A stretch of DNA of 64,000 nucleotides from Janthinobacterium aquaticum (GCF_009208565.1 NZ_WFLK01000004.1:310001-374000); one strand, 5' to 3'; counted from the first letter of the stretch, positions 33,621-43,005 are shown. Program-made: numbers and translations. The notes: a model not told the origin generated them from the letters alone.

Positions 33621-34076
33621 ATGTCTAACGCGCAACCAGCAGTCGTCACCGAAGCGGCTTACCTTACTTTGCACTATCGCCTTGCCAAGCTTGACGGCAC
33701 CGATATCGTGACCACCTTCAATGGCAATCCTGCCACCTTGATGCTGGGGCAGGGGCAGCTGGCGCCGTTCCTCGAGCAGCGTCTGCTGGGCTTGCCCGAA
33801 GGCACGCACACGACTTTCGAGCTGGCTGCCGGCGAAGGCTTTGGCGAGCGCCACCCGGATATGGTGCAATCGGTATCGCGTGCCACGCTCGATGAAAACT
33901 CGGTGCCTGGCGCCGACTACAAGGTTGGCGACCTGGTCGACTTTGCCGCCCCGGGCGGCGGGCGCTTTGCCGGTGTGTTGCGCGAAATGCGCGACGATTC
34001 CGCCCTGTTCGACTTCAACCATCCGCTGGCAGGCCAGCCGTTGCGCTTTGAAGTCAAACTGATCTCGGTGTTGTAA
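33621..34076 (+). CDS. fkpB: FKBP-type peptidyl-prolyl isomerase, SlpA/FkpB type
   Basis: The 151-residue cytosolic PPIase/chaperone shows the FKBP-with-IF-domain layout: N-terminal strand (YLTLHYRL), G-Q-G-x-L-x-P-x-L/F-E at about 44-53, insert-in-flap region 70-125, and the F-D-F-N-H-P-L-A-G segment at about 130-138 shared by SlyD and FkpB. It lacks the His-rich tail of SlyD. The gene pair fkpB-ispH, 10 bp apart, is the same as in E. coli, which supports the name. Confidence 0.93.
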   Translation: MSNAQPAVVTEAAYLTLHYRLAKLDGTDIVTTFNGNPATLMLGQGQLAPFLEQRLLGLPEGTHTTFELAAGEGFGERHPDMVQSVSRATLDENSVPGADYKVGDLVDFAAPGGGRFAGVLREMRDDSALFDFNHPLAGQPLRFEVKLISVL

Positions 34077-34086
34077 GGAGTAGCGC

Positions 34087-35052
34087 ATGGATAACAATAT
34101 GGACAAGGAACTGTTGCTGGCCCAGCCGCGCGGCTTTTGCGCCGGCGTCGACCGCGCCATCGAGATCGTCGAGCGCGCCTTGCAGCAGTTTGGCGCGCCC
34201 ATCTATGTGCGCCATGAAATCGTGCACAACGCTTATGTGGTGGCCGACCTGCGCAACAAGGGCGCGATCTTTATCGACGAGCTCGACGATGTACCTGCTG
34301 GCAATACGCTGGTGTTCTCTGCCCATGGCGTATCGAAGGCGGTGCGCGCCGAAGCCGAAGCGCGCGGCCTGAGCATCTATGACGCCACCTGTCCGCTGGT
34401 GACCAAGGTGCATATGGAAGTGGCCAAGATGCGCCGCGAAGGGCTCGAGATCATCATGATTGGCCACGACGGCCATCCTGAAGTGGAAGGCACGATGGGC
34501 CAGGCCGAGCAGGGCATGCATCTGGTGGAAACGCTCGATGATGTGGCTGCACTGCAGGTCGTCAATCCCGATGGGCTGGCCTATGTTTCACAGACTACGT
34601 TGTCGGTTGACGACACGCGCGACATTATCGCCGCACTGAAGCAGAAATACCCGAATATTTCGGAGCCGAAAAAGGGCGATATCTGCTACGCCACCACCAA
34701 CCGCCAGGAAGCCGTCAAATTCATGGCGCCACAGGTGGAACTGGTGATCGTGGTGGGCAGCCCGAACAGCTCGAACTCCAATCGCCTGCGCGAAGTGGCC
34801 GAGAAGATGGGGACGCCGGCCTATATGGTCGACAATGCCACTCAGATCGACCCGGCATGGCTGGAAGGCAAGCTGCGCGTGGGTGTGACCGCCGGCGCTT
34901 CGGCGCCTGAAGTGCTGGTGCAGGCCGTGATCGACCGTCTAAAAGAGTGCGGCGTGAAAAGCGTGCGCCCGCTCGACGGCGTGCAGGAAGCGGTGACTTT
35001 CCCCATGCCCAAGGGCCTGGACGGCATACGCCGCACAGTGGCCGAGGCTTAA
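34087..35052 (+). CDS. ispH: 4-hydroxy-3-methylbut-2-enyl diphosphate reductase
   Basis: The last enzyme of the MEP isoprenoid pathway, forming IPP and DMAPP through a [4Fe-4S] cluster; 321 residues. The three cluster cysteines are visible: Cys18 in [11 protein letters not shown], one in DATCPLV near 102 and one in DICYATTNR near 200. The S-x-N motif is in [10 protein letters not shown] near 225. ATG 34087 has AAGGAG 8 nt upstream; Met at codon 6 is a weaker alternative. Confidence 0.97.
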   Translation: MDNNMDKELLLAQPRGFCAGVDRAIEIVERALQQFGAPIYVRHEIVHNAYVVADLRNKGAIFIDELDDVPAGNTLVFSAHGVSKAVRAEAEARGLSIYDATCPLVTKVHMEVAKMRREGLEIIMIGHDGHPEVEGTMGQAEQGMHLVETLDDVAALQVVNPDGLAYVSQTTLSVDDTRDIIAALKQKYPNISEPKKGDICYATTNRQEAVKFMAPQVELVIVVGSPNSSNSNRLREVAEKMGTPAYMVDNATQIDPAWLEGKLRVGVTAGASAPEVLVQAVIDRLKECGVKSVRPLDGVQEAVTFPMPKGLDGIRRTVAEA

Positions 35053-35185
35053 CGGGTAAAACTGAATTTAATTAAGTAAATATCGATATATTCCAAGTTT
35101 AGTTTTTGCAAAAGATCGTTATGATTGTCCAGAGCTTGAATATGTTGTCGTTATGACTCAGCGCGGTCACGCCCATTTTGGTGCG

Positions 35186-35202
35186 TGCACCGCTTTGGTG
35201 AA
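35186..35202 (+). promoter_or_regulatory. NtrC-box-like dyad upstream of livH
   Basis: TGCACC-GCTTT-GGTGAA matches the enteric NtrC site TGCACC-N5-GGTGCA at 11 of 12 positions. A weaker overlapping copy, ACGCCC-N5-GGTGCG, is at 35169-35185. No confident sigma54 -24/-12 promoter follows, so this is a candidate only. The remaining 35053-35319 sequence is non-coding. Confidence 0.4.
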
Positions 35203-35319
35203 AATGATCGAAGGATGGCACTGCAGGAAACTATTTCCTCCGGTGCCGTTTTTGTATCGGCAGCATGGACCAGCAGATGGTGTTCCCGATAATACACAGA
35301 TCAAGAGGGCAATCTGACG

Positions 35320-36249
35320 ATGGATATATTCCTCCAGCAAATCATTAACGGGCTGGTGCTGGGCAGCATGTATGCGCTGGTCGCGCTCGGCTACACCATG
35401 GTCTATGGGGTGTTGAACCTGATTAACTTTGCCCATGGCGATGTGCTGATGGTGGGCGCCATGGTCGGGTTGAGCATCCTGAAGCTGCTGGGAATCTATG
35501 TGCCGGACTGGCCCGGCTATCTGAAACTGGCCACCGCCATCCTGGGGGCGATTCCCATTTGCGTGCTGGTCAATATCACCATCGAGCGCGTCGCTTACCG
35601 TCGGCTGCGCAATGCGCCGCGCCTGGCGCCTTTGATTACCGCCATCGGCGTATCGATCCTGTTGCAAACCTTTGCCATGATGATCTGGACCCGCAATCCG
35701 CTGCCGTTCCCGCAATTGCTGTCAACCGAGCCGATCAATATCGGCGGCGCTGTCATTTCACAGACGCAAATACTGCTGCTGGCGCTGGCCGCACTGGCCA
35801 TGGGCGCGCTGGTGTTGCTGGTGGAAAAAACACGGATGGGCCGCGCCATGCGCGCCACGGCCGAAAACCCGCGCGTGGCCGGCCTGATGGGGGTCGACTC
35901 GGACAAGGTCATCGTGGCCACGTTTGCCATCGGCGCTGCATTGGCGGCCGTGGCCGGCGTGATGTGGGGCGCCAACTATGCGTCGATCCAGTTTTCCATG
36001 GGCGCCATTCCCGGCCTGAAAGCGTTTTGCGCGGCCGTGCTGGGCGGCATCGGCAATATCTATGGCGCCATGATCGGCGGCATCCTGCTGGGCGTGATCG
36101 AAAGCCTGGGCGCCGGCTATATCGGCGATATCACGGGCGGTTTCCTGGGCAGCCATTACCAGGACATCTTTGCCTTCGTGGTATTGATTATCGTTTTGAC
36201 ACTGCGTCCGTCCGGCATCATGGGCGAACGCGTGGCCGACCGCGCCTGA
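35320..36249 (+). CDS. livH: Branched-chain amino acid-type ABC permease LivH
   Basis: Inner-membrane permease of a HAAT-type (Liv/urea/amide) ABC importer, 309 residues with about eight hydrophobic segments. The N-terminus F-L-Q-Q-I-I-N-G-L-V-L-G-S-M-Y-A-L-V-A-L-G is diagnostic of LivH, and the EAA-like loop lies near 170-200 (RAMRATAENPRVAGLMG). It is the first of four liv genes. Its start has only GAGGG upstream. Confidence 0.94.
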   Translation: MDIFLQQIINGLVLGSMYALVALGYTMVYGVLNLINFAHGDVLMVGAMVGLSILKLLGIYVPDWPGYLKLATAILGAIPICVLVNITIERVAYRRLRNAPRLAPLITAIGVSILLQTFAMMIWTRNPLPFPQLLSTEPINIGGAVISQTQILLLALAALAMGALVLLVEKTRMGRAMRATAENPRVAGLMGVDSDKVIVATFAIGAALAAVAGVMWGANYASIQFSMGAIPGLKAFCAAVLGGIGNIYGAMIGGILLGVIESLGAGYIGDITGGFLGSHYQDIFAFVVLIIVLTLRPSGIMGERVADRA

Positions 36250-36264
36250 TCCGGAGAACACACC

Positions 36265-37482
36265 ATGCCATTGCTTGATTTTAACGCCAAAAAGAACCCG
36301 GCCAAGGCGTATGCCGGCATGCTGGGACTCGCTGCGCTGCTGCTGATCTTTCCATTTTTTGCGGCTCAGTTCGGTAATTCCTGGGTACGCATTATCGATA
36401 TGGCGCTGCTGTACATCATGCTGGCGCTGGGCCTCAATATCGTGGTGGGCTTTGCCGGCCTGCTCGACCTGGGCTATATCGCTTTCTATGCGGTGGGCGC
36501 CTACCTGACGGCGCTGCTGGCCTCGCCACAGTTTGCGATGCTGCTCGAATCGGTGGTCAACCAGTATCCGCTGCTGGGTGAATCGCTGGTACAACTGATG
36601 GGGCCGGAAATCCGCGAGAACGGCATTCATCTGTCGCTGTGGGCCATCGTGCCGCTGGCCGCCTGCATGGCCGGTCTGTGCGGCGCACTGCTGGGTGCGC
36701 CGACGCTCAAGCTGCGCGGCGATTACCTGGCCATCGTCACGCTGGGCTTTGGCGAGATCATCCGCATCTTCATGAACAACCTGAACGACCCGATCAACTT
36801 TACCAACGGGCCGCAGGGCATCAATCTGATCGATCCGATCCGCATCTTCGGCGTCTCGCTGGCCGGCGAACCGGGCTCCAACAGCACCGTGATGCTGGGC
36901 GGCTTTGCCATGCCGTCGGTGAACGCCTATTATTTCCTGTTCCTCTTCCTGTGCGTCGTCACGGTGTTCGTCACCAGCCGCCTGCAGCATTCGCGCCTGG
37001 GCCGCGCCTGGGTGGCCATCCGCGAGGACGAGATCGCGGCCAAGGCGATGGGCATCAATACACGCAATGTCAAGCTGCTGGCCTTTTCCATGGGCGCGTC
37101 GTTTGGCGGCGTGGCCGGCGCCATGTTTGCCTCCTTCCAGGGCTTTGTGTCGCCCGAATCGTTCTCGCTGACCGAGTCGATTGCCGTGCTGGCGATGGTG
37201 GTGCTGGGCGGCATCGGCCATATTCCTGGCGTGATCCTTGGCGGCGTGATCCTCGCCTCGATTCCCGAACTGCTGCGCCATGTGGTCGAGCCGGCCCAGC
37301 AGGCGCTGTTCGGTCGCGTGGTGATCGAGGCCGAAGTGCTGCGCCAGCTGCTGTATGGCCTGGCGATGGTGCTGATCATGCTCAACCGCCCGGCCGGCCT
37401 GTGGCCGTCGCCGAAAAGCGAAGACCGTCCTGACCACGATGTGGACCAGCCCAACAAGTCCACCGGCGTGATGTCGGCGTAA
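36265..37482 (+). CDS. livM: Branched-chain amino acid-type ABC permease LivM
   Basis: The second permease subunit, 405 residues with about ten hydrophobic spans. It shows the LivM pattern: a G-L-N-I-V-V-G-F-A-G-L-L-D-L-G-Y segment near 53-70 and the cytoplasmic EAA loop with R-x-G-R-A-W-V-A-I-R-E-D-E near 243-257. An insert at about 95-120 and a hydrophilic C-terminal tail (about 385-405) make it longer than E. coli-type transmembrane cores. It is 15 bp after livH. Confidence 0.94.
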   Translation: MPLLDFNAKKNPAKAYAGMLGLAALLLIFPFFAAQFGNSWVRIIDMALLYIMLALGLNIVVGFAGLLDLGYIAFYAVGAYLTALLASPQFAMLLESVVNQYPLLGESLVQLMGPEIRENGIHLSLWAIVPLAACMAGLCGALLGAPTLKLRGDYLAIVTLGFGEIIRIFMNNLNDPINFTNGPQGINLIDPIRIFGVSLAGEPGSNSTVMLGGFAMPSVNAYYFLFLFLCVVTVFVTSRLQHSRLGRAWVAIREDEIAAKAMGINTRNVKLLAFSMGASFGGVAGAMFASFQGFVSPESFSLTESIAVLAMVVLGGIGHIPGVILGGVILASIPELLRHVVEPAQQALFGRVVIEAEVLRQLLYGLAMVLIMLNRPAGLWPSPKSEDRPDHDVDQPNKSTGVMSA

Positions 37483-37491
37483 GGAGTCAGC

Positions 37492-38265
37492 ATGAGCGAA
37501 CAGATCATCTTGCATATTGCCGGCGTCAACAAGCGCTTTGGCGGCTTGCAGGCCCTGACCGATGTCGGTATCACGATCCGGCAAGGCCAGATCGTCGGCC
37601 TGATCGGGCCCAACGGCGCTGGCAAGACCACTTTTTTCAATGTCATCACGGGCTTGTACCAGCCCGACACCGGCACCTTCGAACTGGCCGGCAAGCCGTA
37701 TTCGCCGTCGGCACCGCACAAGGTGGCCAAGGCCGGCATTGCCCGCACGTTCCAGAATATCCGCCTGTTTGGCGACATGACGGCGCTGGAAAACGTGATG
37801 GTGGGGCGCCACGTGCGTTCGCACCAGGGCGTGTTTGGCGCCATCTTTCGCCACAAGGCGGCGCGCGAGGAGGAAGCGTCGATACGCCGGCGCGCGATGG
37901 AGTTGCTGGACTTTGTCGGCATCGCCCGGTTTGCCGACCGCACGGCGCGCTTCCTGTCGTATGGCGACCAGCGCCGCCTGGAAATTGCGCGCGCGCTGGC
38001 CACCGATCCGCAGCTGCTGGCGCTGGACGAACCGGCGGCCGGCATGAACGCTACCGAAAAGCTGGCACTGCGCGAACTGCTGGTGAAAATCAAGGCTGAA
38101 GGCAAGACCGTGCTGCTGATCGAGCATGACGTCAAGCTGATGATGGGCCTGTGCGACCGCATTACGGTGCTGGAATACGGCAAGCGCATCGCCGAAGGCC
38201 TGCCGGCCGAGATCCAGCGCAATCCGGCCGTGATTGAAGCTTACCTGGGAGGAGCGCACGCATGA
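37492..38265 (+). CDS. livG: ABC transporter ATPase LivG
   Basis: The 257-residue nucleotide-binding subunit. Walker A is GPNGAGKTT near 39-47; the signature is modified to LSYGDQRRLEIARAL near 159-173, as is usual in LivG; Walker B LLALDEPAAGMN near 178-189. An N-I-R-L-F segment lies in the Q-loop region. AAGGAG precedes ATG 37492. Its TGA overlaps the livF ATG (ATGA), so the two ATPases are translationally coupled. Confidence 0.95.
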   Translation: MSEQIILHIAGVNKRFGGLQALTDVGITIRQGQIVGLIGPNGAGKTTFFNVITGLYQPDTGTFELAGKPYSPSAPHKVAKAGIARTFQNIRLFGDMTALENVMVGRHVRSHQGVFGAIFRHKAAREEEASIRRRAMELLDFVGIARFADRTARFLSYGDQRRLEIARALATDPQLLALDEPAAGMNATEKLALRELLVKIKAEGKTVLLIEHDVKLMMGLCDRITVLEYGKRIAEGLPAEIQRNPAVIEAYLGGAHA

Positions 38266-38984
38266 GCAAGGCAGTATTGAAGGTGGCGGGCCTCAGCGTT
38301 GCATATGGCGGCATCAAGGCCGTCAAAGGCATCGACCTGGAGGTGCGCGAAGGCGAACTGATCGCGCTGATCGGCGCCAACGGCGCAGGCAAGACCACCA
38401 CCCTGAAAGCAATTACCGGTACGCTGCCGCAATGCAAGGTCGAGGGCAGCATCCACTATCTGGACGAGACGCTCAAGGGCAGCAAGTCGTTTCACCTGGT
38501 TGAAAAGAAGCTGGCGATGGTGCCGGAGGGGCGCGGCGTGTTTACCCGCATGTCGATCCGGGAAAACCTGATGATGGGCGCCTATACGCGTACCGACAAG
38601 GCCGCTATCGAGGATGATATCGCGCATTGGTTCGATGTCTTTCCGCGCCTGAAGGAGCGTGCGGCGCAGATGGCCGGCACGCTGTCGGGCGGCGAGCAGC
38701 AGATGCTGGCCATGGCGCGCGCGCTGATGAGTCACCCGCGCCTGCTGCTGCTGGACGAACCGTCGATGGGCCTGTCGCCGATTATGGTGGAAAAGATTTT
38801 CGAGGTGATCCGCACCGTGTCGGCGCAAGGCATCACGATTTTGCTGGTGGAACAGAATGCGCGCCTGGCGCTGCAGGCGGCCGACCGCGGCTATGTGATG
38901 GACAGCGGCCTCATTACCATGAGCGGCAATGCGGCCGACATGCTTGACGATGCCCGGGTCAGGGCGGCCTACCTGGGCGAATAA
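38262..38984 (+). CDS. livF: ABC transporter ATPase LivF
   Basis: The 240-residue second ATPase of the HAAT importer. Walker A GANGAGKTT near 38-46, signature LSGGEQQMLAMARAL near 141-155, Walker B LLLLDEPSMGLSP near 160-172. GAGGAG precedes the start. The operon ends here without a periplasmic binding-protein gene (livJ/K), so substrate specificity must come from a protein encoded elsewhere. Confidence 0.95.
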   Translation: MSKAVLKVAGLSVAYGGIKAVKGIDLEVREGELIALIGANGAGKTTTLKAITGTLPQCKVEGSIHYLDETLKGSKSFHLVEKKLAMVPEGRGVFTRMSIRENLMMGAYTRTDKAAIEDDIAHWFDVFPRLKERAAQMAGTLSGGEQQMLAMARALMSHPRLLLLDEPSMGLSPIMVEKIFEVIRTVSAQGITILLVEQNARLALQAADRGYVMDSGLITMSGNAADMLDDARVRAAYLGE

Positions 38985-39001
38985 GCCAGGCTGGCGCCCA
39001 T

Positions 39002-39028
39002 AAAAAATGCCCCGCTTGAGCGGGGCAT
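39002..39028 (-). terminator. terminator of the phasin gene
   Basis: Stem ATGCCCCGCT/AGCGGGGCAT with a 2-nt loop (effectively CTTGAG). The A-run at 39002-39007 is the U-tract in the minus direction. A second, GC-only hairpin GGACCGCC-GGC-GGCGGTCC at 39079-39097 lies between it and the phasin stop. In the plus direction it has no T-run, so livF termination is less clear. Confidence 0.8.
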
Positions 39029-39107
39029 AATGGCATCCACGAGGGAGAACCGGGATGGATGCCTGGAGGAGCTGGTCGGGACCGCCGGCGGCGGTCCGTA
39101 ATAGCAA

Positions 39108-39671
39108 TTACTGAGCAGCGCGTGGCGCGACTTTTTCAGCAGCTTGCGTGAACTGGTTCACGGCCGAAGCAAAGTTCGCTTCCAGCGTTTCAACGGCTTG
39201 CTTGCTGCTTTTGGCAAATTGCTCGTAGCCGGCGTTGGCGTTGCCGATCGCGGTCTTGAAGATGGCAACAGCGTTTTCCGAACCGGCTGGCGCGTTCTTG
39301 CTCACTTCTTCCACCAGCGAAATGACTTTGCGGTTGGTTTCAGCGATCTGCGCTTCGGCGGCCTTGCTGAATTCAGCCTGGGTGCCCGACGTGATGGCAG
39401 CGAAGTGACGGCCGTAGGCGATGGCTTTTTCAGCGCCTGGCTGAGCCTGGGCAGCCGTCAGCGAGAAAAATTCCTGTGGATCCTTGGCCGACAGCAGTTG
39501 CTTGGCGGTAGCAGTCGATTCTTCCAGCGTTGCTTTGGCAGCCGTCAGGTTCAGTTCGACGATTTTTTCAACGCCTTCGAAGGCCTTGCCGGTCAGCGAC
39601 GAAAACAGGGCAAACTGGGCTTCCAGGTTGGCTTTGGTGGCGGACGAAAACTGCTCAGGGATTGAAAACAT
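39108..39671 (-). CDS. phaP: Phasin (polyhydroxyalkanoate granule-associated protein)
   Basis: The 187-residue Phasin_2-family protein begins [19 protein letters not shown] with the family's F[18 protein letters not shown] motif near 28-45, and continues as amphipathic Ala/Lys/Glu-rich helices. It coats PHA granules. GGAG is 8 nt before ATG 39671; a TTG four codons upstream overlaps that ribosome binding site and is rejected. No pha biosynthesis genes are adjacent. Two 16-bp repeats upstream may be repressor sites. Confidence 0.93.
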   Translation of the reverse strand: MFSIPEQFSSATKANLEAQFALFSSLTGKAFEGVEKIVELNLTAAKATLEESTATAKQLLSAKDPQEFFSLTAAQAQPGAEKAIAYGRHFAAITSGTQAEFSKAAEAQIAETNRKVISLVEEVSKNAPAGSENAVAIFKTAIGNANAGYEQFAKSSKQAVETLEANFASAVNQFTQAAEKVAPRAAQ

Positions 39672-40016
39672 ATGAATCTCCAAAATATTGAAATCTGGTT
39701 AATTTGATGCTGCGTTTACCGATAGGGGGAAGCAGGGAATTTCTAACTTTTCAAGCTGAACAAGGATTTGTGCAACGCAACAAACCTCATTTTACGGTGA
39801 AAAAATCTGAAGTCAAGCGAATCTTGTGCGATGCAACAATTGAATAGATTTGAGTCAAAAGTCTTTGTTTCTAAAGGGAAATACTTAATTACTGAAGAGA
39901 AATATTTCTATTCAGAATAATGGTATCGAGGCTGTCCTGACGCCACTTCTGGTGCCATGTTAAACTTGCAACTTCGGCGTGCCTGCCTGTCGTCTGCCAT
40001 TTCTCCGAGTTCATTC
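39672..40016. promoter_or_regulatory. AT-rich phasin/DMT divergent region with two 16-bp sites
   Basis: The 345-bp non-coding region is markedly AT-rich. Two near-identical 16-mers occur at 39768-39783 (TTGTGCAACGCAACAA) and 39824-39839 (TTGTGCGATGCAACAA), 56 bp apart, each an imperfect dyad of TTG-TGC and GCA-A-CAA. Their position upstream of the phasin gene suggests PhaR-type operators. I see no coding sequence. Confidence 0.5.
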
Positions 40017-40922
40017 ATGTCCAATGTTTCCACCAGTAGCAAGTCCGGCTTGCTTGCCACAATGGCGCCGATGGCCCTGCCAGCTTTTTTCGTGCTGCTC
40101 TGGAGCACCGGCTTTATCGTGGCCAAGTTCGGCCTGCCCTATGCGCCGCCGCTGACCTTTCTGCTGCTGCGTTTCCTGGGCGTGCTGGTGATCCTGTTGC
40201 CGCTGGTGCTGCTGTTGCGCGCACCGTGGCCGGTCGGGCAGTTGCGCCAGATCGCCGTGGCCGGCATTCTGATGCAGGCCGGCTACCTGGCCGGCGTCTG
40301 GTGCGCCATCAAGCTGGGCATGCCGGCCGGCCTGTCGGCGCTGATCGTCGGCATGCAGCCGGTGCTGACGGCCTGCGCGGCGCCGCTGATCGGCGAATCG
40401 GTGCGTCCGCGCCAGTGGCTGGGCCTGTTTTTTGGCCTGCTCGGGGTGGCGATGGTGGTGTATGCCAAGATCAACCTGGTGGGCTTGAGCGTGACCAGCG
40501 TGCTGCTGTGCGTGTTTGCCTTGCTGTCGATGACGGCCGGCACCATGTTCCAGAAACGCCATTGTCCGCAGTTTGACCTGCGCACCGGCACGGTGGTGCA
40601 ATTTTCCGCCTCCATCGTGGTGGTGCTGCCGTTTGCCTGGTATTTTGAGGGCCTGGACTGGCAGTTAAGCCAGGTGCAGTGGACCGGCAACTTTATCGGC
40701 GCCTTGCTGTGGTCGGTGCTGGTGCTGTCGATCGGCGCCATCTTCCTGCTGTTTGCGCTGATACGGCGCAGCGACGCCACCAAGGTCACGGGACTGTTGT
40801 ACCTGACGCCGCCCACCACTGCCGTGATGGCGTGGATCATGTTTGGCGAAGCGTTCAACCTGCTCGGCGTGGCCGGCATGCTGGTGGCCGTGCTGGGCGT
40901 GCTGTTCGTGGTAAGAAAGTAG
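40017..40922 (+). CDS. DMT-superfamily (EamA) transporter
   Basis: The 301-residue inner-membrane protein has ten hydrophobic segments in two EamA repeats (about 15-145 and 160-300), typical of drug/metabolite exporters such as RhaT/YdcZ relatives. The substrate cannot be predicted. ATG 40017 is chosen as the first Met with a short hydrophilic lead; Met at 40062 (MAPMALPAFF) is an alternative directly at TM1. It is a single-gene unit divergent from the phasin gene. Confidence 0.88.
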   Translation: MSNVSTSSKSGLLATMAPMALPAFFVLLWSTGFIVAKFGLPYAPPLTFLLLRFLGVLVILLPLVLLLRAPWPVGQLRQIAVAGILMQAGYLAGVWCAIKLGMPAGLSALIVGMQPVLTACAAPLIGESVRPRQWLGLFFGLLGVAMVVYAKINLVGLSVTSVLLCVFALLSMTAGTMFQKRHCPQFDLRTGTVVQFSASIVVVLPFAWYFEGLDWQLSQVQWTGNFIGALLWSVLVLSIGAIFLLFALIRRSDATKVTGLLYLTPPTTAVMAWIMFGEAFNLLGVAGMLVAVLGVLFVVRK

Positions 40923-41109
40923 GATTGTCTACGCGCATGCGCAAAGAAGTGTGATGGCAGGACAACTGAAGTTGGACAAGTGTCAATGCTTTGTGTTCCC
41001 TTAGCGCACTAAAAGCTGCCCAGACTGTTAAATGGCTTGCGATTACTCTGCATTTCGCTACACTACGATAATGCAACAGCTGTGCATCAGCTACACGGGG
41101 AAATATTGA

Positions 41110-42201
41110 ATGGCTAAGTTTACACTGGCGCTCGGCGTCCTGGCTTCCCTGCTGTTTGCGCTGGCACCGGCTCCGGCCGTGCAAGCCAAAGAAGCAGGCA
41201 GCAAATCCTCGACTGCCAAAAAGCAAACGACCAAAAAACAGACACCCAAAAAAGCCAGGGTTGTGGTGCGCAAAGCGCGCCCGACGGCGACAGCGCGTGA
41301 ACAGACCGTGCGCCGCGTGGTGACCGTGCGTGGCAAGCGCAAGGTGATTTACCAGAAAGTGGCCAGCGCCGCCGTGCCGATGGCCGCGCCGATGCCCACC
41401 ATGGGCGACCTGGCCGGCCTGAACCTGACGCGCGATCCGCTCGACCTGAAGTCCAGCGTGGCGCTGGTGCTCGACCAGAGCAATGCGGAAGTGCTGTTCG
41501 AGAAAAATTCCAACGTGGCCCTGCCGATCGCCTCGATTACCAAGATGATGACCGGCCTGGTGGTCGTCGAAGCCGGACAGGACATGGATGAGCTGCTGAC
41601 GATCACCGACGACGATGTCGACCGTGCCAAGTTCAGCAGTTCGCGCCTGAAGGTGGGCGCGCAACTGACACGCGCCAATATGCTGCATATTGCGCTGATG
41701 AGCTCGGAAAACCGCGCCGCCTCGGCGCTGGGCCGCAACTATCCGGGCGGCCTGCCGGCCTTTGTCAATGCAATGAACCGCAAGGCGCGCCAGCTAGGTA
41801 TGAAGGACACCCATTATGTCGACTCCAACGGGCTGTCAAAAATGAACGTGGCCAGTGCGCACGATTTGGCCAAGCTGGCCATGGCCGCTTTCCAGCAGCC
41901 GCTGCTGCGCCAGTATTCGACCGACGCCAAGGCCATCGTCGAGGCCAGCGGTCATCCGATGCAGTTTGGCACCACCAATCACCTGGTGGCCAATCCGGGC
42001 TGGGAGATCGGCCTGCAAAAAACCGGTTTTATCAATGAAGCCGGGCGCTGCCTGCTGATGCAGGCGGTGATCGAAGGCCGCTCGGTGATCATGGTGTTTC
42101 TCGATTCCAAGGGCAAGCAGTCGCGCACGGCCGACGCCGGGCGCATGCGCAAATGGCTCGAAGCGCTCAAGCCTGCCAATATGAGCCTGCCTGGCGGCTG
42201 A
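41110..42201 (+). CDS. pbpG: D-alanyl-D-alanine endopeptidase (PBP7 type)
   Basis: Periplasmic penicillin-binding endopeptidase of the S11 family, 363 residues, which cleaves D-Ala-mDAP crosslinks. Signal peptide cleavage after VQA near 25, then a Lys-rich basic stretch (about 30-80) ahead of the catalytic domain. Active-site motifs are complete: S142-I-T-K145, S199-E-N201 and K304-T-G306. It lacks the C-terminal amphipathic membrane helix of PBP5, as expected for PbpG. GGGGAA before ATG 41110 is the ribosome binding site. Confidence 0.93.
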   Translation: MAKFTLALGVLASLLFALAPAPAVQAKEAGSKSSTAKKQTTKKQTPKKARVVVRKARPTATAREQTVRRVVTVRGKRKVIYQKVASAAVPMAAPMPTMGDLAGLNLTRDPLDLKSSVALVLDQSNAEVLFEKNSNVALPIASITKMMTGLVVVEAGQDMDELLTITDDDVDRAKFSSSRLKVGAQLTRANMLHIALMSSENRAASALGRNYPGGLPAFVNAMNRKARQLGMKDTHYVDSNGLSKMNVASAHDLAKLAMAAFQQPLLRQYSTDAKAIVEASGHPMQFGTTNHLVANPGWEIGLQKTGFINEAGRCLLMQAVIEGRSVIMVFLDSKGKQSRTADAGRMRKWLEALKPANMSLPGG

Positions 42202-42216
42202 GTCAGTTGGGCTGAG

Positions 42217-43005
42217 TCAGTTGATACTGTCGAGTGGAATAAAGCCCAGCGTGACGGAAATCTGCCGGGCCGTGTCCACCAGGTCTTTCAGCCAGTCGTC
42301 CTGCAGGCGGTCGGCTGGCGCCGAGATCGACAGGCCGGCAATGAGCTTGCCCGAGTCGTCATGGATGCCGGCCGCAATGCAGCGCACGCCCAGTTCCAGT
42401 TCTTCATTGTCGCGCGCATAGCCGGTGCTGCGCACCTGGCCCAGTTCGCGCTCCAGCTTGGCCAGATCGGTAATTGAATTCTTGTTGTGGCCGGCCAGGC
42501 CGGTGCGCGTGGCATAGGCACGGATGGCCTTGGGCTCGTCGATGGACAGGAACAGCTTGCCGGTGGAAGTCAGATGCAGCGGGGCGCGGCCACCGATGGC
42601 GCGCACCACCTGCATGCCCGAGCGCTCGGAATAGGCGCGGTCGATATACACGATTTCATCGCCCTGGCGTACCGACAGGTTGACGGTCTGCTGGGTGCGT
42701 TTGTGCAACTGGCGCATAAAGTCGAGCGCTGCTTCGCGCACGCTCAAACGGCTTTTGACAACATTGCCCAGTTCCAGCAGGCGCATGCCGAGGCGATAGG
42801 TGCCAGGCTCGATGCGGTCCACGAAACGCGTCAGCACCAGGTCGTTAAGGATGCGGTGCGCCGTCGACGGATGCAGTCCTGAAACTTTTGACAGTTCCTT
42901 CAGGCTGACCGGATCGGAATATTTTGCCAGCGCGTCTAGCAGGGCCGTCATGCGCTCGATTACCTGTATCGTCGTCTTGGGGCCGGTGACAGGTTCAATT
43001 TTCAT
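42217..43005 (-). CDS. IclR-family transcriptional regulator
   Basis: The 262-residue protein has an N-terminal winged HTH (about 15-75; V-S-L-K-E-L-S-K-V-S-G-L-H-P-S-T-A-H-R-I-L) and a C-terminal IclR effector domain (about 85-255) with the typical G-K-L-F-L and E-x-G-V-R-C-I-A-A-G segments. Effector and target are unknown. It is divergent from dgkA with a 160-bp spacer and convergent with pbpG (15 bp between stops), so no metabolic operon accompanies it. Confidence 0.92.
   Translation of the reverse strand: MKIEPVTGPKTTIQVIERMTALLDALAKYSDPVSLKELSKVSGLHPSTAHRILNDLVLTRFVDRIEPGTYRLGMRLLELGNVVKSRLSVREAALDFMRQLHKRTQQTVNLSVRQGDEIVYIDRAYSERSGMQVVRAIGGRAPLHLTSTGKLFLSIDEPKAIRAYATRTGLAGHNKNSITDLAKLERELGQVRSTGYARDNEELELGVRCIAAGIHDDSGKLIAGLSISAPADRLQDDWLKDLVDTARQISVTLGFIPLDSIN

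Noticed and set aside
35211-35275. Sigma54 promoter for livH
   Set aside because: TGGCAC at 35215 and CGGTGC at 35259 look like -24 elements, but neither has the GC at the right distance for a -12 element, so I kept only the NtrC-like box as a candidate.
35758-38259. Minus-strand open frame of 833 codons opposite livHMG
   Set aside because: It is a mirror of three real transporter genes, His/Gln/Arg-rich, with no recognisable motif.
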